Shown in pieces: positions 50,882-58,586 of a DNA stretch of 64,000 nt (positions are counted from its first letter, which is position 1; each line of letters begins with the position of its first letter). The stretch lies in the NCBI RefSeq assembly GCF_029338335.1, contig NZ_CP119796.1; one strand, 5' to 3'. Position numbers and translations under genes: made by a program. The DNA is from Halomontanus rarus (GTDB lineage Archaea; Halobacteriota; Halobacteria; Halobacteriales; Natrialbaceae). The notes beneath the pieces were generated by a model. It saw only the letters and a list, made by a program, of their open reading frames with translations, ran no database searches and was not told the DNA's origin.

Positions 50882-52536
50882 CGGCTCACCTCCGGTTCCG
50901 GGGCCGTCTCGCGTGAGCCCTCGCGCTCGATCCGCTCGAGGGCCTCGAGAGTCCCGCCCATCTTCTGTTCGGTCTCGACGTACTCGGCTTCGGGGTCGCT
51001 GTCGGCGACGAGGCCGGCGCCGGCGCGGACGGTGATCCGCTGTTCGTCACCCTCGTCCTCGATGGTCGCCGTCCGGATCACGATCGCGAAGTCGGCGTCG
51101 CCGGTCCAGGAGTAGTAGCCGACGCCGCCGCCGTACAGGCCGCGGGGTTCGGCCTCGAGGTCGTCGATGATCTCCATCGCGCGCACCTTGGGGGCTCCCG
51201 AGAGCGTTCCCGCGGGGAAGGCCGCCCGCGTGGCGTCGAAGGCGTCCGACTCGTCCGCGAGCGTCCCCGTCACCGTCGACTCGATGTGCTGGACGTGGCT
51301 GTACTTGAGGACGTTCATGAACTCCTCGACGCGGACAGAGCCCGGCTCCGAGACGCGACGAACGTCGTTTCGCGCCAGATCCACGAGCATCGTGTGCTCG
51401 GCGCGTTCCTTGGCGTCGGCCAGCAGTTCGCCGGCCAGTCGGCGGTCCTCGACCGGACTCGGTCCCCGGTCACAGGTGCCGGCGATCGGGTTCGAAACGA
51501 CCTTGCGCCCGCGTACGGAGACCAGTGTCTCCGGACTCGCACCGACGACGGTCAGATCGTCGTGCTCGAGCAAGTACATGTACGGCGACGGGTTCACGGC
51601 CCGCAGCGACTCGTAGAAGCCGAGCGGGTCGACCGCGCCGGACAGTTCGCGCGTCCGCGAGATCACCCCTTGGTAGATGTCGCCGTCGAGGACGTGCTCT
51701 TTCGCGCGCTGGACGCTCTCCTCGTAGTCGGCCTGCGGACCGGCGTCCTCGCCCGACTTGACGAAGCCGCCGGTCTCGGGTTCGTCGGCGGCCGCGAGGG
51801 TTTCCCGCACGCGTTCGGCCTCGGCTCGGAGGTCGTCGTAGACGGCGTCCGGGTCGTCCTCGGCGTCGAGAACCGGCGTGAAGACCAGCGAGATGGTTTT
51901 CTCGCGCTCGTCGAACGCGAGCGTCTTCGTCGTCAGGACGAACTCCGCGTCCGGAAACCGCGAGTCGGGGCGCTCGAGGCCGACCTCCTCGAGCCAGAGA
52001 TCGTAGACCGCGTCGTAAGAGAGGAAGCCGACCAGTCCGCCCTCGAGGTGCTGGCGGTCGTGGTCGGGAAAGTTCGCGAGGCGGGCGTCGGGCAGGGCCG
52101 CTCGGAGGGAGTCGACGGTGTCACCCGCGGCGTCGGTTCCGATCGACTCGACCGGGGCGGTTTCCGAGAGGGCCTCGACGCCGACGGTCGAACCCTCCGT
52201 CTGGGGGTCGACGGTGATCACCGCCTCGGGGTCGTACCCCACGTAGGAGAAGCGAGCGTGACGGTCCGGCTGGGCGGAGTTCGGTCGGAACGCGCCGTCG
52301 GGGTCGCTCGAGGCCGTCTTTTCGGCGCTCTCGAGCAGGAAAGCGTAGGGCGACCGCGACCGGTCACTCGTCTCCGAGCGGCCGGTGAGGGCGGCGTAGG
52401 CTGCCAGCGGCGTCGTTTCGACCTCGAGCGTCGCGACGGTGCGGACGACGACCGGTCGGTCGGTCCCCTCACCGGTTCCGCGAGCGTGATCGCGGAAGGC
52501 GTCGCGGTCGAGGTCCAAGTGTGGTGTATTAGGCAT
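50878..52536 (-). CDS. trpE: Anthranilate synthase component I
   Basis: 552 residues. The chorismate-binding domain reads GDIYQGVISRTRELSGAVDP, SPYMYLLEHDDLTVVGASPE, IAGTCDRGPSPVEDRRLAGE, HTMLVDLARNDVRRVSEPGS and AFPAGTLSGAPKVRAMEIID, closing VRAGAGLVADSDPEAEYVET. It makes anthranilate from chorismate; tryptophan feedback (N-terminal region) is plausible, but the usual motif is not certain. 12 nt after trpF, overlapping trpG. Confidence 0.96.
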   Translation of the reverse strand: MPNTPHLDLDRDAFRDHARGTGEGTDRPVVVRTVATLEVETTPLAAYAALTGRSETSDRSRSPYAFLLESAEKTASSDPDGAFRPNSAQPDRHARFSYVGYDPEAVITVDPQTEGSTVGVEALSETAPVESIGTDAAGDTVDSLRAALPDARLANFPDHDRQHLEGGLVGFLSYDAVYDLWLEEVGLERPDSRFPDAEFVLTTKTLAFDEREKTISLVFTPVLDAEDDPDAVYDDLRAEAERVRETLAAADEPETGGFVKSGEDAGPQADYEESVQRAKEHVLDGDIYQGVISRTRELSGAVDPLGFYESLRAVNPSPYMYLLEHDDLTVVGASPETLVSVRGRKVVSNPIAGTCDRGPSPVEDRRLAGELLADAKERAEHTMLVDLARNDVRRVSEPGSVRVEEFMNVLKYSHVQHIESTVTGTLADESDAFDATRAAFPAGTLSGAPKVRAMEIIDDLEAEPRGLYGGGVGYYSWTGDADFAIVIRTATIEDEGDEQRITVRAGAGLVADSDPEAEYVETEQKMGGTLEALERIEREGSRETAPEPEVSR

Positions 52537-52548
52537 GGTAGTGTCTGG

Positions 52549-53325
52549 TCAGGGGTCGGGTTCTGGTTCGGTTTCGGTTTCGGTTTCTGATTCGCGTTCG
52601 GCCTCGGCGGCGAAGTCGGCTTCGAGTTCGGATCCGGAATCAGATTCCGTTGACGACGACGATCGACGGCTATCCGTCACCCGTTCGACGAACGATCGGA
52701 CGGCGTCGGGGTCTTTGATTCCGCCTCGTTCTTCGACGCCGCTCGCGACGTCGACGGCGAACGGATCGACCGTTCGGACGGCGTCGGCGACGTTCTCGGG
52801 CGTTAGCCCGCCGGCGAGCACCACCGGCGACTCGAGGTCGGCCGTCGCGTCCCGGGTGCGCTCCCAGTCGTGGGTCTCGCCGGTTCCACCGCCGCCTTCG
52901 GCGTCGACGGAATCGACCACGAGCGCGTCGACGACGTCGTCGTACGCCCTCGCAGTTTCGAGGTCGTCGGCGTCGACGACCGAGAGAACCGACAGCGTCG
53001 GGCCGGTCCCCGCGCGGACGGTCTCGAGTTCTCCGGGCGAGAGCGTCCCGTGGACCTGCACGGCGTCCGGTTGGACGCGCTCGAGCAGGTCGATCGCCCG
53101 GTCGGGATCCGGCGGCATGGTCACGAGGACCGCGGTCACGAACGGCGGCACCGCGGCGACGAGTTCGGCCGCGCGCTCGACGGACACCTCCCGCGGCGTG
53201 TCGACCGAGACGCCGCAGATGACGCCGATCGCGTCCGCGCCGGCGGCGACCGCCGTTTCCAGATCGTCTTCGCGCGTGAGGCCGCAGACTTTTACCCTCG
53301 TTCTCGTCCGCGTGGTCGTCGTCAT
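52549..53325 (-). CDS. trpF: Phosphoribosylanthranilate isomerase
   Basis: 258 residues from the ATG at 53325. TRVKVCGLTREDDLETAVAA (catalytic Cys in VCGL), DAIGVICGVSVDTPREVSVE, PDAVQVHGTLSPGELETVRA and PVVLAGGLTPENVADAVRTV are the TrpF barrel motifs. The last 40 residues are an Asp/Glu/Ser/Thr tail (TETETEPEPDP). A longer in-frame start would be the Cys/Arg repeat of trpD in another frame and is rejected. Overlaps trpD by 4 nt. Confidence 0.94.
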   Translation of the reverse strand: MTTTTRTRTRVKVCGLTREDDLETAVAAGADAIGVICGVSVDTPREVSVERAAELVAAVPPFVTAVLVTMPPDPDRAIDLLERVQPDAVQVHGTLSPGELETVRAGTGPTLSVLSVVDADDLETARAYDDVVDALVVDSVDAEGGGGTGETHDWERTRDATADLESPVVLAGGLTPENVADAVRTVDPFAVDVASGVEERGGIKDPDAVRSFVERVTDSRRSSSSTESDSGSELEADFAAEAERESETETETEPEPDP

Positions 53326-54356
53326 TGGCCGTCGTCGGCACCGGCACCGGCACCGGCACCGGCACCGGCACACAGCCGCTCGAGTTTCGTCGCCGCGTCG
53401 CCGGATTCGATCGCCTCGAGGGCGCGTTCGGCGCCGTCGGTCAGCGAATCCGCCTCGCCGGCGACGTAGATCGCCGCGCCGGCGTTCGCGAGGATGACGT
53501 CGCGTTTCGCGCCCGCGAGTTCTCCCTCGACGATGTCGCGCATGTCGGCGGCGTTCTCCTCGGGCGTACCGCCCGAGATGTCCTCGATGTCGTGTGCTTC
53601 GAGACCGAGATCGGCCGGCTCGAGGGTGTACTCCTCGACGTCGGTCCCGTCGACCTCTGCGACGACCGTCTCGCCGTGAATCCCGATCTCGTCGGTGCCC
53701 GCGCCGTGGACGACGAGCGCGCGGTCGACGTCCATCCGGGAGAGCGCGCTCGCGAGGACGGGGACCAGATCGGGATCGTAGACGCCGACGACCTGTGCGT
53801 CGGCACCGGCGGGGTTCGTCAGCGGGCCGAGGACGTTGAAGATCGTCCGCATACCGAGTTCCTTGCGCGGGCCGATGACGGCCTTCATCGCGGGGTGGAA
53901 CACCGGCGCGAGCATGAAGCCGATGCCGTCGGCTTCGATGGCGTCCTGGACAGCCGGCGGTTCGGCGTCGATGGTGACGCCGACTTCCTCCAGCACGTCC
54001 GCGCTCCCCGAGGACGACGACACGGAGTAGTTGCCGTGTTTGGCGACCGGGACCCCCGCCCCGCTGGCGACGATCGCACTCGTCGTGGAGACGTTGATCG
54101 TGTCGTAGTCGTCGCCACCCGTACCGCAGGTGTCGACCAGCGGTTCGCGGTCGGGGTCGATCGTCCGCGCGGCCTCGCGCATCCCTTCGGCGAAGCCCGC
54201 GATCTCCGCCTCGGTCTCGCCTTTCGCCCGTAGCGCCGCGAGGAGCGCACCGATCTGCGCTTCCGTCGCATCCTCGAAAACGGCCCTCGAGGCCGCTCGA
54301 GCGTCCGACTGTGTGAGATCCTGTCCGTCCGTGACGTGTTCGACGTAATCCTGCAT
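53322..54356 (-). CDS. trpD: Anthranilate phosphoribosyltransferase
   Basis: 344 residues from the ATG at 54356. PLVDTCGTGGDDYDTINVST binds PRPP. VAKHGNYSVSSSSGSADVLE, FMLAPVFHPAMKAVIGPRKE and GPLTNPAGADAQVVGVYDPD are family motifs. The C-terminus LCAGAGAGAGAGADDGQ comes from a GGCACC hexamer array, longer than in relatives. First gene of the trpDFEG operon. Confidence 0.95.
   Translation of the reverse strand: MQDYVEHVTDGQDLTQSDARAASRAVFEDATEAQIGALLAALRAKGETEAEIAGFAEGMREAARTIDPDREPLVDTCGTGGDDYDTINVSTTSAIVASGAGVPVAKHGNYSVSSSSGSADVLEEVGVTIDAEPPAVQDAIEADGIGFMLAPVFHPAMKAVIGPRKELGMRTIFNVLGPLTNPAGADAQVVGVYDPDLVPVLASALSRMDVDRALVVHGAGTDEIGIHGETVVAEVDGTDVEEYTLEPADLGLEAHDIEDISGGTPEENAADMRDIVEGELAGAKRDVILANAGAAIYVAGEADSLTDGAERALEAIESGDAATKLERLCAGAGAGAGAGADDGQ
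53337..53372 (-). repeat. Hexamer microsatellite GGCACC x5-6 at the trpD 3' end
   Basis: Five perfect GGCACC units and one GGCACA read forward, encoding Ala-Gly pairs in TrpD. The array is multiple-of-three, so expansion changes tail length without shifting the frame; it ends 10 nt before the trpF start. Confidence 0.9.
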
Positions 54357-54406
54357 AGGGGAAACACCAATGTACGTTGTTGTTCTACAATGATCAAATG
54401 AGTACA

Positions 54407-54420
54407 CCAACTTAAGCGTG
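54407..54420 (-). promoter_or_regulatory. TATA box of the trpDFEG operon
   Basis: CACGCTTAAGTTGG on the minus strand gives a TATA element about 55 nt upstream of the trpD ATG. The region between (TGATCATTGTAGAACAACAA) is AT-rich and contains GTACA and TGTAC halves that could bind a tryptophan-responsive regulator. Confidence 0.4.
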
Positions 54421-54539
54421 TCGGAGCCGTGTGTGTCGTGAACTCACGTAGGGAACCCGATTCGAAACCTTCAATTACGGGGGCGGGCAACGATTGGATG
54501 CAGAGAACGCACGTGGCAGGCGGGCCACGGAAGCCAGGC

Positions 54540-54614
54540 GGGTTGGTGGTCTAGTCTGGTTATGACACCTCCTTGACATGGAGGAGGCCGGCAGTTCAAA
54601 TCTGCCCCAACCCA
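54540..54614 (+). tRNA. tRNA-Val (anticodon GAC)
   Basis: 75 nt. Acceptor GGGTTGG pairs with CCAACCC, discriminator A. The anticodon arm CCTCC-TTGACAT-GGAGG gives GAC. The T-arm is GGCAGTTCAAATCTGCC. The 3' end is repeated 107 nt downstream, marking it as an integration hot spot. Confidence 0.95.
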
Positions 54615-54721
54615 CTATTTTTGCTGCGAGCAATACGCGAGCAGCAAAATCGTTCCATTGGGATAGATTTGAATCAGGGAGCAGTTGTGCTGTGACCGTG
54701 GTTCAAATCTGCCCCAACCCA
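54594..54721 (+). repeat. Direct 21-bp repeat of the tRNA-Val 3' end (att scar)
   Basis: The last 21 nt of tRNA-Val (54594-54614, reading from GTTCAAATCT through GCCCCAACCC to the discriminator A) recur exactly at 54701-54721. A third, diverged copy (TTCGAATCTGCCCT) is at 54863-54876. Duplication of a tRNA 3' end is the mark left by an integrase-driven element. No integrase is in the interval, so only a scar remains. The rest of 54615-55041 has no gene that I can support. Confidence 0.7.
54616..54649 (+). terminator. T-run and hairpin after tRNA-Val
   Basis: TATTTTT follows the tRNA by 1 nt and leads into a hairpin with arms TTTTGCTGC and GCAGCAAAA (54619-54627 and 54641-54649). The T-run alone is a normal archaeal terminator; the hairpin may add stability. 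Confidence 0.5.
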
Positions 54722-54809
54722 TTTCTGATGGAACAACGACCGACGAGCGGAGCGTGGCAATTTCGCCACGTCACGCGAGTCGTCCGTTCCGTCAGAAATC
54801 GTTACCGGA

Positions 54810-54871
54810 AGATTCGAACCAGACGAGTCGCGCGCAGCGTAAGCGAGCACGTCTCGACTTGGTTCGAATCT
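54810..54871. repeat. 12-bp inverted repeat with T-arm-like arms
   Basis: AGATTCGAACCA (54810-54821) and TGGTTCGAATCT (54860-54871) are perfect complements and resemble tRNA T-arms in opposite orientation. They lie within the tRNA-Val scar region. Possibly the inverted junction of two att copies, or a recombinase binding site. Confidence 0.5.
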
Positions 54872-55041
54872 GCCCTCCGTCTGCTAGTCCTGCGGCGAGC
54901 AATCTCCTCCCCAAGCGATACGACCGTTACGTCGAACGGTGTAACCGAGACGAGTCGACGATAGTGAATCGATCGGTGATTCGACGCAAGAGCAACTCGC
55001 AGTGACTGTCGTTCGATGCTGGCTACCGAAGAGAGAGGACG

Positions 55042-56073
55042 CTACCGCGAGAACAGCGACCGGACCCGTCCGAGCAGTCCGGACCCACTCGAGTCTGCGT
55101 CCGTATCTGAACCCGAGTCCGAGTCCGAGTCCGAGTCCGAGTCCGGAGCGGGGTCGTCCGCATCGGATTCGTCGGCCGCCTCCGCGTTCCCGCTATCGTC
55201 CACGTCTCCCGTCGCCATACCCGCCGTATTCGGATCGATCGTCCCCGCGAGCGGGCCATCGCCGCTTTCGCTGGTCGAACCCGAACTCGAACTCGAACTC
55301 GAACTCGAGTCCCCCGTCGCAGTTCGGGTCCGCTCGAGGTCGTCCATCGAGAGATCGATCTCGTCGACTTCGGGCGTCTTCTCGCGGCCTTCGCCGGCCT
55401 CGGCCGCGCGGACGTCGGCCCCGGTGACGGCGTTGCTATCGAGACGAGCAGCGAAGTCGTCGGGATCGGGCGCGGCGTCGTCACCCTCGGTCGCGTCCGC
55501 GGACGTCGCCTCGAGTCCGTCCGCGTCCGATTCCTCGACAGACAGTTCCGTCGACGAGTCCGAGACCGTGTCGGTCGCGCTCGAATCCGTACCCTCGTCT
55601 TCGGGCGGGCGGCCGCGATCGTCGTGTTCGTGCCCGTTTCGAATCGCCGACAGGGCCTCGCTCGCGCTCGCGCTCGAGGTGGAGGTCGAATTCGCGCTGG
55701 CATTCGCGTTCGAAGCAGCGGTGGACGCGGGTTCGCGCTTGGACTCGGACTCCGATTCCGACTCCGACTCCGACTCGGTCTCTACTGCGGTCTCGGTCGC
55801 GTCGGTATCCGTCGGGTCGGTCGCGGTTGCGCCCCCATCTTCGGCCTCCGTTTTCGTCTCCGCCCCGTCCGTCTCCGCCGCACTCGCGGCCGGTCCCGAG
55901 TTCAGCGACTCGAGGATGTCGTCGACGCCCTTGCTCGAGACGACCCGCCGGGGACCGCCGCCGGGCGTCGACATAGTGTCCGAGGAGGGTCGGTCCTCGT
56001 CGGCGTTTCCAGCGTCGGCGTCGGAGCGGTCCTCCGCGTCCGTCGCGGGCGTGTCCGCGTGATCGTCGGTCAT
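55042..56073 (-). CDS. Acidic Ser/Asp-rich haloarchaeal protein of unknown function
   Basis: 343 residues from the ATG at 56073, with a TATA box placing a leaderless start. The N-terminus has VVSSKGVDDILESLNSG, likely a short conserved domain, then long acidic low-complexity stretches and a helical KTPEVDEIDLSMDDLERTRT segment. The C-terminus ends GSGLLGRVRSLFSR, an amphipathic or membrane-touching helix. Microsatellites GAGTCC encode Asp-Ser runs. Function unknown. Confidence 0.7.
   Translation of the reverse strand: MTDDHADTPATDAEDRSDADAGNADEDRPSSDTMSTPGGGPRRVVSSKGVDDILESLNSGPAASAAETDGAETKTEAEDGGATATDPTDTDATETAVETESESESESESESKREPASTAASNANASANSTSTSSASASEALSAIRNGHEHDDRGRPPEDEGTDSSATDTVSDSSTELSVEESDADGLEATSADATEGDDAAPDPDDFAARLDSNAVTGADVRAAEAGEGREKTPEVDEIDLSMDDLERTRTATGDSSSSSSSSSGSTSESGDGPLAGTIDPNTAGMATGDVDDSGNAEAADESDADDPAPDSDSDSDSDSGSDTDADSSGSGLLGRVRSLFSR
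55115..55144 (-). repeat. Hexamer microsatellite GAGTCC x5
   Basis: Five perfect GAGTCC units, encoding Asp-Ser repeats near the C-terminus of the acidic protein. A related run of CGACTCCGA units lies at 55750-55778. Confidence 0.85.
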
Positions 56074-56095
56074 TGGTCACGCTTGACAGTCCGAG

Positions 56096-56107
56096 CACTA
56101 TAATGTT
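56096..56107 (-). promoter_or_regulatory. TATA box of the acidic protein gene
   Basis: AACATTATAGTG on the minus strand lies 23-34 nt upstream of the ATG at 56073, a leaderless arrangement. Confidence 0.6.
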
Positions 56108-56182
56108 TCTTGGTCCGCGAATCGAAAAATTCCGATCACGTTCCGTGGGGATTCGCCGTCGCCGCGAGACGTGAACTGGGGA

Positions 56183-56965
56183 TCACTCGGCGGCGGCCGG
56201 CCGCGAGAGCACGACGTTGATCACCGCGCCGAGGAGGATCAGGATGCCGGCGAAGTAGAGCCAGGTGACGAACAGCAACACCGCACCGACCGCGCCGTAC
56301 GCCTCGTACTGCGCGGCGTTGGCGGCGTAGAGTTGGAAGCCGACCTGAAGCACCGTCCAGCCGAACGCGGCGAAGACCGCACCCGGAAGGATCTCGCGGA
56401 CCTCGACGGAGATCGGCGGAAGCACGTAATACATCGGGACGAACGCGAGGAAGAGCCCGAGGATCAACACCGCCCAGCTCAACAGCCCGACGAACGGGAT
56501 TTCGCCCGAGAGGATGCCGAGTACGACGCCCATCGCGATCATCAGCGCCAGCGCCAGCGCGATCCCGAAGATGACGGTGATTCCCTGCGTGATCTGCTCG
56601 ACCACGGAGTCCTCCACGGCGGCGTCGTAGACGTCGTCGAACGCCTGACTGAGTCCGCGAAAGACCTTCAGCGCACCCCACGCGGCCACGGCGAGTGCGA
56701 CCACCGTCGCCTCCGCGCGGCCGGCCTCGGTCGTCAGCGCGTCGGTCACCAGTTCGTCGCCGGCGGCGGGCAGGAGATCCCCCGCGGACTCGACGAGTCG
56801 CTGTGCGAGTTGCTCACCGCCGAGCAGGGAGCCGACCACGAGCGCGAGCAAGACCAGCGGGATGAGCGAGACGAACGCGTAGTAGGCGAATCCAGCCGCG
56901 AGGAACGTAACGTCCCGATCCTGCGCCGTTCGATAGACCGACGTGAGCGTCTCCCGTGTATCCAT
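56183..56965 (-). CDS. YihY/BrkB family membrane protein
   Basis: 260 residues from the ATG at 56965. DVTFLAAGFAYYAFVSLIPL and LALVVGSLLGGEQLAQRL at the N-terminus, then WGALKVFRGLSQAFDDVYDA, and four or five more helices (ITVIFGIALALALMIAMGVV, LLSWAVLILGLFLAFVPMYY, AVGAVLLFVTWLYFAGILIL). This is the YihY/UPF0761 layout, once annotated as RNase BN in error. Function unknown; membrane located. Confidence 0.9.
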   Translation of the reverse strand: MDTRETLTSVYRTAQDRDVTFLAAGFAYYAFVSLIPLVLLALVVGSLLGGEQLAQRLVESAGDLLPAAGDELVTDALTTEAGRAEATVVALAVAAWGALKVFRGLSQAFDDVYDAAVEDSVVEQITQGITVIFGIALALALMIAMGVVLGILSGEIPFVGLLSWAVLILGLFLAFVPMYYVLPPISVEVREILPGAVFAAFGWTVLQVGFQLYAANAAQYEAYGAVGAVLLFVTWLYFAGILILLGAVINVVLSRPAAAE

Positions 56966-57197
56966 ACGTCGGCTACACTGTCCCGTTTGATGAGTGTTGA
57001 AGTTCTTCTCGAGTGCTGGTATCGGTGCCGGCACTGACACGAACGCTAGGACGCTGCTACTCGCCGGTTCGTAGAACACACCGGAACCGAACGCTGGACT
57101 GAGACGGTTTGCGGTCCCGATTTCCCGGTGCAACCGCAGGTCGGTCGCGGTTGCACTGGAACTGGTTTACGGGAGACTCACGAGGCGAACCGAAACA

Positions 57198-57956
57198 TCA
57201 GAACTCGATACAGAAGTTGTGCGTCGCGTACACCTGCCCGTCGTCGGCGAGGTAGACGCCGACGCCGCCGCGAGTCCAGGTATCCGAGAGCATGGCTTCG
57301 CGGTGGGGCGGCGAGTTCATCCATTGCTCGACGAGTCCGTCGGCGAGTTCTTCGGGCGTTCGGTAGCGAACGGTGTCGTCACCGGAAGGGCGCTCGACCC
57401 GCTGGTCGGCCCACGTCATCGCGATGTTCTCGCCGTAGCCCCGACAGTAGCCGCTCACGTCCTGAAACCGGTCGAACGGGCTCTCGTTGTTCGGGTTCTC
57501 GTGGCTGAAATACTCTCGCTCGGACATGTCGGCACTGTGGGCCCGCGACACCGAAGCGATGGTTCCGTCCCAGTCGAGGGGCTCGAGTCCGCGTTCGGTC
57601 CGGCGTTCGTTGACCTTCAGGTGAACGAAATCCTCGACGTCCGCGGCGGAGAACGTCGTATGGGTGCCGTCGTACGTAGAGGAACCCGGATCGTCGGGAT
57701 CGAGCGTGTCGGGTGAGCGGTCTCCGGCCGGCGGCGGCTCTTCGACCTCGACGGGGTTGGCGTACTCGTCGAGTTCCTCGATGACCGTCGGCCCGGCGAG
57801 AACCGCGGCAGCCACCAGTGCACAGAGGAAGACGAGAGTGAAGAGTGCTCGAAGGAGACCGAGGAGGCCACGGTCCGAGTCGGGGCCGGAGTCCGGGCCC
57901 GGACTGCGGTTCGGACCCGATCGACTCCGGTTACCGGGACGCCGAGAGCGATTCAT
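57198..57956 (-). CDS. CAP-domain (SCP/PR1) secreted or anchored protein
   Basis: 252 residues. Arg-rich start (MNRSRRPGNRSRSGPNRSPG), one helix LRALFTLVFLCALVAAAVLA that is an anchor or signal, a Pro/Asp-rich linker, then the CAP domain VHLKVNERRTERGLEPLDWD, IASVSRAHSADMSEREYFSH, GYGENIAMTW, WMNSPPHREAMLSDTWTRGG and VYATHNFCIEF. His and Glu positions of the CAP cavity are conserved. It acts outside the membrane; substrate or role unknown. Confidence 0.92.
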   Translation of the reverse strand: MNRSRRPGNRSRSGPNRSPGPDSGPDSDRGLLGLLRALFTLVFLCALVAAAVLAGPTVIEELDEYANPVEVEEPPPAGDRSPDTLDPDDPGSSTYDGTHTTFSAADVEDFVHLKVNERRTERGLEPLDWDGTIASVSRAHSADMSEREYFSHENPNNESPFDRFQDVSGYCRGYGENIAMTWADQRVERPSGDDTVRYRTPEELADGLVEQWMNSPPHREAMLSDTWTRGGVGVYLADDGQVYATHNFCIEF

Positions 57957-58042
57957 TCGTAGTCGTCCGCCAATTTGCGCTCGCGTGATAAGTCAGTCGC
58001 GGTCAATTGCGCGCGTTGAGGAGACGATCGAAATCGTCGCGA

Positions 58043-58483
58043 TCACCGCCGTGGCGACACCGCCGACCCGTGGCGGTCACGAGCACTGTCGTTACAGTCA
58101 CGGTCGCCGTCATCGGCGCCACCACCGGCACCGGCACCGTCGCCGCCACCGGCCCCGAAAAACGTCTCGTGCATCCCGATGACGAGCCCCGGAACGACCG
58201 CCATGAAGAGGTGTTCCTCGAGCGGAATGCCGGCGAGTTCGACGCCCGTTCGAAGCTTGATGTCGAAGACGCCGACAGCGAGCGTGTAGCGATCCCAGAC
58301 GTAGGCGATCGGATAGAGCGCGAGGATGGTGACGGCGGCCCGCCGGAGCGCGCCGGCCCGTCTGAGCAGGGCGACGGCGACCGCACCCCAGACGAGTTCC
58401 GTCGCGAGGTAGGTGTATCGACCGAGGACGCCGATATCGACGATCGGACCGCTTTCAGAACTGGACTCGATAGCCGATGTCAT
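58043..58483 (-). CDS. Lycopene-cyclase-domain-like membrane protein
   Basis: 146 residues from the ATG at 58483. TYLATELVWGAVAVALLRRA, ILALYPIAYVWDRYTLAVGV, VFDIKLRTGVELAGIPLEEH and LFMAVVPGLVIGMHETFFG match the heterodimeric lycopene-cyclase-type domain, with the family PLEEHLF motif. Only one such half is present; classical enzymes have two. The C-terminus is Gly/Ala/Asp-rich with GGCACC-type repeats. It may act in carotenoid synthesis, but no phytoene genes adjoin it. Confidence 0.75.
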   Translation of the reverse strand: MTSAIESSSESGPIVDIGVLGRYTYLATELVWGAVAVALLRRAGALRRAAVTILALYPIAYVWDRYTLAVGVFDIKLRTGVELAGIPLEEHLFMAVVPGLVIGMHETFFGAGGGDGAGAGGGADDGDRDCNDSARDRHGSAVSPRR

Positions 58484-58543
58484 GGCCCCCGTACGACCGC
58501 CGCCGGCAAAAAAGCGTGTGCCCCGGAAACTGGCGATGACGGG

Positions 58544-58560
58544 CGGTATTTTAAATACCG
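58544..58560. promoter_or_regulatory. Palindromic TATA region between divergent genes
   Basis: CGGTATTTTAAATACCG is a perfect palindrome with 7-bp arms and a 3-nt centre. It contains TATA-like TTTAAATA on both strands, 30-40 nt before the CBS gene start (58587) and about 65 nt before the divergent membrane gene. It could be a shared promoter and operator. Confidence 0.5.
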
Positions 58561-58586
58561 TCGCAGCGGTATACTCAGCCAGAACG

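Noticed and set aside
53325..53373. N-terminal extension of TrpF with MCRCRCRCRCRCRRR
   Set aside because: It is the GGCACC repeat of trpD read in another frame; the start at 53325 overlaps trpD by 4 nt and begins with normal TrpF sequence.
54661..54680. Partial T-arm-like GATTTGAATCAGGG between the two exact tRNA-Val repeats
   Set aside because: Too short and diverged to count as a further att copy, unlike the exact 21-bp copy at 54701.
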